7,386 nt of DNA, from the NCBI GenBank assembly GCA_024763595.1, contig JANTFK010000153.1, forward strand, positions 1-7,386, in the 5' to 3' direction. Positions 1 to 6,666 of the stretch are shown one piece after another. A model generated the notes under the pieces. That model did no database searches and was not told the origin of the DNA. It saw only the letters and a list, made by a program, of their open reading frames with translations. Position numbers and translations under genes: made by a program. The stretch is from Bacteroidales bacterium (GTDB lineage Bacteria; Bacteroidota; Bacteroidia; Bacteroidales; GCA-2748055). Position 1 is the stretch's first letter. Each line of letters begins with the position of its first letter.

Positions 1-32
1 TTCTAAAACTTTCACCGTTACCCCTGAGCGCC

Positions 33-62
33 ATCCATATCTGGTTAAATATCCATATATTT
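33..62. repeat. Paired ATCCATAT repeats and short A/T palindrome, possible operator
   Basis: ATCCATAT occurs at 33-40 and again at 51-58, an 18-base offset (just under two helical turns). The second copy sits inside an inverted repeat, AAATAT-CCAT-ATATTT (47-62). This could be a regulator binding site, but it lies about 110 bases upstream of the candidate promoter and both elements are short. In A/T-rich DNA such matches also arise by chance. Confidence 0.25.
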
Positions 63-169
63 ACATGTTTAAATAAGCGTTTGAATTAAGTACTGTTTCT
101 GACCGTCATTACATCCCCGTTTCCCATGTTGAAAAAATTGAAGGAAATATGCAAGAATTGTGTAATATG

Positions 170-202
170 TATGATAGCCAGCGACTAAAATAGCTAACTT
201 TG
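170..202 (+). promoter_or_regulatory. Candidate Bacteroidota sigma-ABfr promoter for the kor operon
   Basis: TAACTTTG at 195-202 matches the Bacteroidota -7 consensus TAnnTTTG at every fixed position. The matching -33 element is weak: TATG at 170-173, one mismatch from TTTG, leaves a 21-base spacer, which is within the usual range. Transcription would start near 207-210, giving a 5' leader of roughly 50 nt that contains the 15-bp tandem repeat. It is the only such -7 match I found upstream of korA, and its place just ahead of the first operon gene supports it. Confidence 0.55.
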
Positions 203-218
203 CCACTGGAATCAGATC

Positions 219-254
219 TTAACCTATAAATTATTAACCTATAAATTATTAACC
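219..254 (+). repeat. 15-bp tandem repeat, 2.4 copies, in the korA leader
   Basis: The unit TTAACCTATAAATTA is present twice without mismatch (219-233 and 234-248), followed by a partial third copy TTAACC (249-254). The array ends six bases before the korA ATG and occupies the place where a ribosome binding site would be. No purine-rich Shine-Dalgarno is present, so initiation probably relies on an unstructured A/T-rich leader, as is common in Bacteroidota. The unit is a multiple of three and contains no stop in the korA frame, but there is no ATG upstream in that frame, so I read it as untranslated. Confidence 0.9.
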
Positions 255-260
255 AAAATT

Positions 261-2111
261 ATGTCAAAAAATCACAGGGTAATCGAACTGGATGAAGTAG
301 TGGTGAAATTTGCAGGCGATTCGGGTGATGGCATGCAGCTTACGGGAACGCAGTTTTCGGACACTTCAGCTTTTATCGGGAACGACCTCTCCACTTTTCC
401 GGATTACCCGGCAGAGATAAGGGCGCCGCAGGGTACTGTGGCAGGGGTTTCGGGATTTCAGGTCCATATCGGGCACAAGGAGGTTTCCACCCCGGGCGAT
501 CAGGCGGATGTGCTGGTGGCCATGAATCCGGCAGCATTGAAAGCCAACATGAAATGGGTGAAGGATGGTGCCACCATCATTATTGACATTGACAATTTCG
601 ATAGCAAGCACTATAAAAAGGCCGGTTATGTGGAAGATCCGCTGGGGGATAATTCCCTGGACGGTTACAATGTGGTAAAGGCCCCCATCAGCATGCTTTC
701 CAGGGATGTGGCAAAGAATAACGGACTGGATAACAAGAGTGCCGACAAGACCAGGAACCAGTTTGTGGCCGGGTTGCTCTACTGGTTGTTTAACCGCGAT
801 ATAAGGATCGGGGAGAAATTCCTGAAAGCCAAGTTCAGATCCAAACCCGAGCTGGTAAAAGCCAACATTGCCGTGCTGCATGAGGGGTATAATTATGCGG
901 AGACCATTGAAGCGCTCTCCACAACCTTCCATGTGAACCCGGTAAAGGGCAAGAAAGGATTGTTTCGCAATATCACCGGCAATCAGGCTACAGCCTGGGG
1001 GCTGCTGGCCGGTGCCGAGAAAGCAGGGTTGGAGTTGTTCCTGGGATCGTACCCCATCACTCCGGCCACTGAGATCCTGCAGGAGATCTCCAAGAGGAAA
1101 CACCTGGGGGCCATTGCCTTCCAGGCAGAGGATGAGATAGCCGGGATCACCACCGCCATCGGGGCTGCCTATGCTGGCAAACTGGCCTGTACCAGTACAT
1201 CCGGTCCTGGACTGGCACTGAAAGGAGAAGCCATTGGCCTGGCGGTCATCACCGAGCTACCCATTGTAATTGTAGACGTTCAGCGTGGCGGGCCCTCTAC
1301 GGGACTACCCACCAAAACCGAACAGTCGGACCTGATGCAGGCCCTCTACGGGCGCAGCGGGGAGTCTCCGCTCATTGTGCTGGCAGCATCCACTCCTGCC
1401 AACTGTTTTAATTTTGCATTTGAAGCATCCAGACTGGCTCTGGAGCATATGACTCCGGTAATCCTGCTGACCGACTCTTACCTGGCCAACGGGTCCGAGC
1501 TGTGGCGGATCCCGGATATGAAGGACCTGCCGGCGATCCATCCCCCGCTGGTGGAGGATAATGATAAGGATTATAAACCCTACCGCCGTGATCCCAAACG
1601 GCTGAACCGCTACTGGGCCATTCCTGGTCAGGAGGGGCTGCGGCACCGGGTCGGGGGACTGGAAAAGGCGAATATTACCGGTGAAGTGTCACACGATCCC
1701 ATGAACCACCAGATCATGGTTGATCTACGCGATGAGAAGGTACAGCGCGTGGTGGATTTCATTCCAAACCAGGAAGTGATCGGGCCGGAAGAGGCCGATA
1801 TGCTGGTTGTGGGATGGGGCGGATCATACGGGGCCCTGGTGAGTGCGGTTAATGACCTTCAGGAGGAAGGAAAGAGCCTGGCACTGGCACAGTTCAATTA
1901 CATCAACCCTCTGCCGGCCAATACGGCGGAGGTCTTTTCCAGGTATAAAAAGATCCTGGTATGTGAACTGAACCTGGGACAGTTTGCGAGCTACCTGCGC
2001 TCCAAACACCCGCAATTTGAGTATCTGCAGTATAACAAAGTACAGGGACTGCCCCTTTTTATTTCTGAGTTGAAGGAGAAGTTTAACGAAGTTTTGGAAT
2101 CAATCAAATAG
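261..2111 (+). CDS. korA: 2-oxoglutarate:ferredoxin oxidoreductase subunit alpha (gamma-alpha fusion)
   Basis: Alpha subunit of a cytoplasmic 2-oxoacid:ferredoxin oxidoreductase. With KorB it converts 2-oxoglutarate and CoA to succinyl-CoA and CO2, reducing ferredoxin, or runs in reverse to fix CO2. At 616 residues it has the long architecture. An N-terminal gamma-type domain (about 12-210) carries GDSGDGM at 19-25 and FPDYPAEIRAPQGT at 46-59. The alpha domain begins near GNQA (240-243), carries the YPITP motif at 264-268, and has TGLPTKTEQSD at 347-357, a segment typical of this family. The rest (about 460-616) includes the C-terminal domain. ATG 261 is the first start after an in-frame TAA at 195-197 and fits the conserved N-terminus. 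korB follows after 5 bases, so the two are co-translated. Substrate is inferred from family resemblance; another 2-oxoacid is possible. Family assignment is firm. Confidence 0.93.
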   Translation: MSKNHRVIELDEVVVKFAGDSGDGMQLTGTQFSDTSAFIGNDLSTFPDYPAEIRAPQGTVAGVSGFQVHIGHKEVSTPGDQADVLVAMNPAALKANMKWVKDGATIIIDIDNFDSKHYKKAGYVEDPLGDNSLDGYNVVKAPISMLSRDVAKNNGLDNKSADKTRNQFVAGLLYWLFNRDIRIGEKFLKAKFRSKPELVKANIAVLHEGYNYAETIEALSTTFHVNPVKGKKGLFRNITGNQATAWGLLAGAEKAGLELFLGSYPITPATEILQEISKRKHLGAIAFQAEDEIAGITTAIGAAYAGKLACTSTSGPGLALKGEAIGLAVITELPIVIVDVQRGGPSTGLPTKTEQSDLMQALYGRSGESPLIVLAASTPANCFNFAFEASRLALEHMTPVILLTDSYLANGSELWRIPDMKDLPAIHPPLVEDNDKDYKPYRRDPKRLNRYWAIPGQEGLRHRVGGLEKANITGEVSHDPMNHQIMVDLRDEKVQRVVDFIPNQEVIGPEEADMLVVGWGGSYGALVSAVNDLQEEGKSLALAQFNYINPLPANTAEVFSRYKKILVCELNLGQFASYLRSKHPQFEYLQYNKVQGLPLFISELKEKFNEVLESIK

Positions 2112-2134
2112 AAACCATGGCAAATCAAATAGAA
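2102..2134 (+). repeat. 12-bp direct repeat across the korA stop and korB start
   Basis: AATCAAATAGAA occurs at 2102-2113 and identically at 2123-2134, offset by 21 bases. The first copy contains the korA stop codon (TAG 2109-2111). The second encodes residues 3-6 of KorB (Asn-Gln-Ile-Glu) in another reading frame. It looks like a local duplication at the gene junction. No Shine-Dalgarno precedes the korB ATG, so reinitiation after korA termination is the likely mode of translation. Confidence 0.8.
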
Positions 2135-3148
2135 CCAAAAATATTATCTGCAAAAGAGGATTTTAAACTGGACGGACCGGTCAAATGGTGCGCCGGGTGT
2201 GGGGGACATGCAGTACTCTCAACCGTTATGAATGTATTACCCGAGACGGGCATTGCCAAAGAGAATGTGGTGTTTGTCTCCGGGATCGGTTGTTCTTCCC
2301 GTTTCCCGTACTACATCAATACCTACGGGTTTCACAGCCTGCATGGAAGGGCCAATCCCATTGCCTCCGGGATCAAGACGGCCAATCCCAACCTGAGCGT
2401 CTGGATCGTGACGGGTGACGGTGATTCCATGGCCATTGGGGGAAACCATTTCATTCATATGATCCGCCGCAACATCAATGTGAATATCCTGTTATTCAAC
2501 AACAAAATATACGGGCTCACCAAGGGCCAGTATTCACCCACCACACCCAAGGGAAGTGTTACCAAGACATCCCCTGAGGGAACCATCGAAAATGCCTTCA
2601 GACCGGGTGAACTCACCATGGGTGCACAGGGCACTTTCTTTGCACGAACGGTGGACACTGATCCCAAAATGATGCGGGAGGTTTTCAAAGCTGCAGCTGA
2701 ACATAAAGGTACCAGCGTGGTGGAGATTCTCCTCAATTGTGTCATTTTTGCCAACCAGGTACACAAGGATATTACCGGGAAAGAAGTACGGCACGATCAC
2801 CAGATCTACCTGGAAGATGGGAAACCGATGATCTTTGGAAAGGACCGTAACAGGGGGCTGGTCATGAATTGCGACAGGATGGAGGCGGTGACCATTGGAG
2901 AGAACGGAATAACCGAGGATGACCTGATCGTACACAATGCCCGGGATGTTGATGATACCAACCATTACCGCCTGGTACGCATGGCGCTGCCCGAGTTCCC
3001 GGTGGCCATGGGCGTGATCAGGTCTGTTGAATCGACCGTGTTTGAATCGGAAATGTACGACCTGGTACAGCATGCCAAAAAGGAATCCAAAATTAAGAAC
3101 ATGGATGATCTGCTTCACAGCGGAAATGTGTTTGAAACCCAGGGATAG
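2117..3148 (+). CDS. korB: 2-oxoglutarate:ferredoxin oxidoreductase subunit beta
   Basis: Beta subunit of the KorAB enzyme; it binds thiamine diphosphate and the [4Fe-4S] cluster that passes electrons to ferredoxin. The cluster ligands expected for the family are visible: Cys25 and Cys28 (WCAGCGGH), Cys59 (GIGCSSRF) and Cys208 (LLNCVIF). The thiamine-diphosphate/Mg motif is GDGDS at 100-104 with the paired Asn 128-129, followed by KIYGLTKGQYSPTT (130-143), typical of this group. At 343 residues it is a normal full-length beta subunit and seems intact. The start five bases after korA gives a short N-terminal extension before the first cysteine pair. No ferredoxin-like korC or korD gene accompanies the pair, as expected for a two-subunit enzyme drawing on the cell's general ferredoxin pool. 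The following gene begins 35 bases on with no terminator between. Confidence 0.94.
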   Translation: MANQIEPKILSAKEDFKLDGPVKWCAGCGGHAVLSTVMNVLPETGIAKENVVFVSGIGCSSRFPYYINTYGFHSLHGRANPIASGIKTANPNLSVWIVTGDGDSMAIGGNHFIHMIRRNINVNILLFNNKIYGLTKGQYSPTTPKGSVTKTSPEGTIENAFRPGELTMGAQGTFFARTVDTDPKMMREVFKAAAEHKGTSVVEILLNCVIFANQVHKDITGKEVRHDHQIYLEDGKPMIFGKDRNRGLVMNCDRMEAVTIGENGITEDDLIVHNARDVDDTNHYRLVRMALPEFPVAMGVIRSVESTVFESEMYDLVQHAKKESKIKNMDDLLHSGNVFETQG

Positions 3149-3183
3149 ATTGCTGGCATTGTAAACCTCCAAGTTGATTTCAT

Positions 3184-6100
3184 ATGGACCCGGTTCCCCG
3201 TTCTGAAGAGGATATACAGCGACTGATCGCTGAACGCAAGGAGCGGTTAAAGGAACTGACATGCATCAATGAGACCACCCAGATCATCAAGGAGAACCGC
3301 TCCATTGGTGAAACGCTGACCCAGATTGCCCAGATCCTGCCCCGTGCCTGGCAGTATCCTGAAATGACAGTGGCACGGATCTGGTTTGAAGGGGAGGAGT
3401 ACTTAAGCAGGGGATTCAGGGAGGGCAGTTGGAAACTGTCACAGAAATTTGAGACCATCGATGACCGGAGGGGAGAGATCGAGATCTTTTACCTGCAGAA
3501 GTTTCCCAGGCAGGACGAAGGTCCCTTCCTGAAAGAGGAACGGCAGCTGATTGAGAACCTGGCCAGTATCATTTCCAACTATCTGAACAGCCAGGAGGCC
3601 CGGAAGATCCTGCAGAAGTCCATGGAGGAGGATACGGTGAGGGAGGAGGTCAGCCGTTTCCGGCACCCCCGTGAGGTGAACTCCCGCATGCTGCTCCAGA
3701 AGTTCCTGAGTAAGCAGAACGCCAACCGCGATATCTTTCACGACCTGATGCGGTACAAGGTGAAGGAGATCCTGCTGGTGGCTACCCTGTACGATGCTTT
3801 CAGCATCGAAAAAGAGGGGCGCTTTTCGGAGCATATCCTGGGTGAGTATGCCCAGCTGAACCTCACTTCCATGCCGCGTGTGACGGGGGTTTCCAATTAC
3901 GAAGAGGCTATTGAACAGCTTAATTCAAGGCATTTCGACATGGTGATCCTGATGATCGGTACCGACAAGGTGACACCCATGCAGGTGGCGGCCCGGGTGA
4001 AGCGGGATTTCCCTTATATTCCCATCTATGTACTGCTGAACAATGACAGGGAGGTCTCCTCTTTTAAAACAACCAATCCCGGGTTGGACAACATTGACCG
4101 GCTATTTGTATGGAACGGCGATTCCAGTATCTTCTTTGCCATGGTGAAGCAGCTGGAGGACCGGGTGAATGTGGAGAATGATACTGAGCTGGGGATGGTG
4201 AAGGTGATCCTGCTGGTGGAGGATTCGGAGATCTATTACTCCCGGTACCTGCCTTTACTTTACAATACGGTGCTTGAGCAGACCAAGCGGATCATTGATG
4301 ATGTAAGCACCGACGAACTTTTTAAGGTGCTCCGGCTCAGGGCACGTCCCAAGATCCTGCTGGCTACCACATACGAGGAGGCCACCGGCATTGTCAGGAA
4401 ATACCAGGATTCGCTGCTCTGCCTGATCAGCGATGTGAAATTTACCAGGTCCGGTGAGATGGACGACAATGCGGGCTTCAGCCTGGTGGTACAGGCCAGG
4501 GAGATGATCAGGGGACTGCCCACCGTGATCCAGTCGTCAGATATCAAAAATGCACGCCGCGCCTTTGAGCTCAAATCAACCTTTATCAACAAAAACAGTG
4601 AGACCCTGCTGCAGGATGTGCGTAATTTCATTATGCACCACCTGGGGTTCGGAAATTTTGTTTACCGGGATGCCGGGGGAAGAAAGATTGCAGAGGCCAA
4701 GTCGCTCAGGGAGTTCGAGAAGCATATTAAATCGATTCCCAGCGAGTCGCTGGTCTACCACGGGAAGCGGGACCATTTCTCCCTGTGGCTCATGGCACGG
4801 GGCGAGATCAAGATTGCCAAGATGATCCATCCGGTAAAGGTGACCGATTTTAAGACGCCCGTCGAGTTCCGGAACTACCTGCAGTATGTGATCAAGAAGT
4901 ACCGGAACGAGTCCAATACCGGGAAGATCGTCAATTTTGAAGAGTCGGCCCTGCTGGATGAATCCAATATTGTAAGCCTGGGGAGTGGCGCCCTGGGCGG
5001 AAAAGGCAGGGGATGTGCCTTTATCAACACACTGATCTATAACCTCAATTTTTCGGAGATCATTCCGGAGATGAACATACGGACGCCGCGGACATGCATT
5101 GTAGGTACAGATGAGTATGATATCTTTATTCAGCGCAACGAGCTGCAGGAAGTGATCCTCAAGTCGACCGATTACGAGAAGATCCGGAAACGGTTCCTGG
5201 AATCGGAGCTCTCCTATAACCTGGAGAAGCGGCTGAAGGAGCTGCTGAAACTGGTGAATCGCCCCCTGGCCGTCCGTTCTTCCAGCCTGTTGGAAGACTC
5301 TACCATGCAGCCATTCTCCGGGATCTTTGAGACCTACCTGATCCCCAATAATCATCCCGATTTCAATGTTCGCTTCAGGCAACTGAAGGATGCTGTAAAG
5401 CTGGTCTATTCATCCATCTACTCTCCCCAGTCAAGGCGCTATTTTGAAGCCATTAATTTCAAACTGGAAGAGGAGAAGATGGCTGTTGTGATCCAGGATG
5501 TGGTGGGGACCTACCACCACGACCATTTCTACCCGCATGTGAGCGGAACCGCACAGTCGCACAACTACTACCCGGTGGCCCATATGGAACCGGAGGACGG
5601 CTTTGCCATTGCAGGGCTGGGGCTGGGCCACTATGTTGTAAGCGGAGAAAAGGCTTTCCGTTTCTCACCCAAGTATCCCACCCTGGAGATGGGTTCGCTT
5701 CAGAGCCAGGTGCGTGATTCCCAGGTTGAATTTCTGGCGCTGGATATGATCAACTCGGAGGTGGATTTCTGCAACCAGGGTTCGGAAGCCAACCTCCGAA
5801 GGCTCCCCATATCCGAGGCAGAGGAACATGGTGTACTGAAACACCTGGCTTCGGTGTATGATGCGGATAATGAACGGATCGAACCGGGACTTGCTGCACG
5901 GGGCCCCAGGATCCTCAATTTTGCCAATATCCTGAAATATGAGTATGTACCACTGGCCAGGTCGCTGCAACTGATCATGGATGTTGGGAAGGAGGCGCTG
6001 GGATCGCCGGTGGAGTTGGAGTATGCGCTGGACCTGGACCGGGCCGAGAACGGGAAGCCTTCCTTTTATATCCTGCAGATTAAACCGATGATGGGTACCG

Positions 6101-6666
6101 GAGGGGAATACACTTTCAACACGGATGACCTTGACCGGGAACAGATGATCATTTACGCCGAGAAGAGCATGGGAAACGGGAAGGTGGTTGATGTCACCGA
6201 CCTGGTGTATGTGGATCCGGATAGATTCGACCACATGAAAACCAGGGAGATCGCTTCTCAGATCGAGCAGTTTAACCGGAAACTTGTGCAAGAGGAGAGG
6301 AGATACATCCTGATTGGCCCGGGCCGGTGGGGCACACGCGATCCCTTTATCGGGATACCGGTGAACTGGTCACAGATCTCCCATGCACGGGTTATTGTGG
6401 AGACCAGCCTGGCAGAATTTCCCCTGGATGCCTCCCTGGGCTCTCATTTCTTCCACAATGTCACATCCATGAATGTGGGCTATTTCAGTATTCAGCACGA
6501 TTCCCGCACCTCCTTTATCCGCTGGGATGTCCTTCAGAAGCAGGAACTGATCGAAGAGACGGAGTTTGTAAAACATATCCGTTTTAAGCAACCCGTTTGT
6601 ATCATGATGGACGGAAAGAAAAGAATTTCTGTTATCTTGAAGCATGCCTGCGTATCCAACCATTGA
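3184..6666 (+). CDS. GAF-like/receiver/PPDK-type ATP-grasp signalling protein
   Basis: A 1160-residue soluble protein often labelled PEP synthase-like, but it is not one. A GAF-like sensor segment (about 19-140) and a linker come first. A degenerate receiver (about 190-325) lacks the acidic pair and the acceptor Asp. A second receiver (about 338-487) keeps Glu346/Asp347, acceptor Asp417, Ser451/Ser452 and Lys470. A linker domain (about 490-595) has HFSLWLMARGE at 531-541. The PPDK_N-type ATP-grasp (about 597-970) shows GALGGKGRG 602-610, VRSSSLLEDS 697-706, FSGIFET 711-717, SGTAQ 787-791, GLGLGHYVVSG 811-821, ELEYALD 944-950 and ILQIKP 963-968. The C-terminal domain (to 1160) carries IGPGRWGTRDP 1044-1054. 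The His swivel and PEP-utilising barrel of true PEP synthases are absent. ATG 3184 is the first start after an in-frame TGA at 3175-3177; no Shine-Dalgarno is seen. The phosphate acceptor is unknown; signalling is inferred. Confidence 0.88.
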   Translation: MDPVPRSEEDIQRLIAERKERLKELTCINETTQIIKENRSIGETLTQIAQILPRAWQYPEMTVARIWFEGEEYLSRGFREGSWKLSQKFETIDDRRGEIEIFYLQKFPRQDEGPFLKEERQLIENLASIISNYLNSQEARKILQKSMEEDTVREEVSRFRHPREVNSRMLLQKFLSKQNANRDIFHDLMRYKVKEILLVATLYDAFSIEKEGRFSEHILGEYAQLNLTSMPRVTGVSNYEEAIEQLNSRHFDMVILMIGTDKVTPMQVAARVKRDFPYIPIYVLLNNDREVSSFKTTNPGLDNIDRLFVWNGDSSIFFAMVKQLEDRVNVENDTELGMVKVILLVEDSEIYYSRYLPLLYNTVLEQTKRIIDDVSTDELFKVLRLRARPKILLATTYEEATGIVRKYQDSLLCLISDVKFTRSGEMDDNAGFSLVVQAREMIRGLPTVIQSSDIKNARRAFELKSTFINKNSETLLQDVRNFIMHHLGFGNFVYRDAGGRKIAEAKSLREFEKHIKSIPSESLVYHGKRDHFSLWLMARGEIKIAKMIHPVKVTDFKTPVEFRNYLQYVIKKYRNESNTGKIVNFEESALLDESNIVSLGSGALGGKGRGCAFINTLIYNLNFSEIIPEMNIRTPRTCIVGTDEYDIFIQRNELQEVILKSTDYEKIRKRFLESELSYNLEKRLKELLKLVNRPLAVRSSSLLEDSTMQPFSGIFETYLIPNNHPDFNVRFRQLKDAVKLVYSSIYSPQSRRYFEAINFKLEEEKMAVVIQDVVGTYHHDHFYPHVSGTAQSHNYYPVAHMEPEDGFAIAGLGLGHYVVSGEKAFRFSPKYPTLEMGSLQSQVRDSQVEFLALDMINSEVDFCNQGSEANLRRLPISEAEEHGVLKHLASVYDADNERIEPGLAARGPRILNFANILKYEYVPLARSLQLIMDVGKEALGSPVELEYALDLDRAENGKPSFYILQIKPMMGTGGEYTFNTDDLDREQMIIYAEKSMGNGKVVDVTDLVYVDPDRFDHMKTREIASQIEQFNRKLVQEERRYILIGPGRWGTRDPFIGIPVNWSQISHARVIVETSLAEFPLDASLGSHFFHNVTSMNVGYFSIQHDSRTSFIRWDVLQKQELIEETEFVKHIRFKQPVCIMMDGKKRISVILKHACVSNH

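Larger units (their letters stand above)
1..260. other. A/T-rich non-coding leader upstream of korA
   Basis: No convincing gene lies here. The stretch is much richer in A and T than the coding DNA that follows and has no long open frame on either strand. It holds a pair of ATCCATAT direct repeats (33-40 and 51-58), a short A/T inverted repeat (47-62), a candidate Bacteroidota-type promoter (170-202) and a 15-bp tandem repeat (219-254). The end of any upstream gene lies outside the window, and no terminator hairpin for one is visible. Confidence 0.75.

Noticed and set aside
126..188. A 20-codon frame (MLKKLKEICKNCVICMIASD) with a C-x2-C-x2-C pattern upstream of korA.
   Set aside because: It has no ribosome binding signal, overlaps the candidate -33 region and ends before the candidate -7 element, so the kor transcript would not contain it. 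At this length in A/T-rich DNA it can arise by chance; conservation in relatives would be needed to revive it.
175..196. TAGC...GCTA inverted repeat as a hairpin terminator for an upstream gene.
   Set aside because: The stem is only four base pairs with a 14-base loop and no T run follows; it is too weak to call.
366..1103. Long open frame on the minus strand opposite korA (245 codons).
   Set aside because: It lies wholly inside korA, its translation shows no recognisable domain, and similar antisense frames occur opposite the other genes. This is a by-product of codon bias in the real genes.
3149..3183. Possible terminator or separate promoter between korB and the next gene.
   Set aside because: The 35-base gap has no stem-loop with a T run and no TAnnTTTG element, so read-through from korB is the simpler reading.
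2534..3262. Minus-strand open frame (242 codons) spanning the korB end and the following gap.
   Set aside because: The plus strand carries a clear KorB with cofactor motifs; the antisense product has no recognisable motif and no promoter or start context.
4576..5382. Minus-strand open frame of 268 codons opposite the ATP-grasp gene.
   Set aside because: It covers conserved ATP-grasp motifs on the plus strand and gives a low-complexity, unrecognisable product, so it is a shadow.
3184..6666. Annotation as phosphoenolpyruvate synthase (ppsA).
   Set aside because: Only the N-terminal ATP-grasp part of that enzyme is present. The swivel histidine and PEP/pyruvate barrel are not seen, while sensor and receiver domains are.
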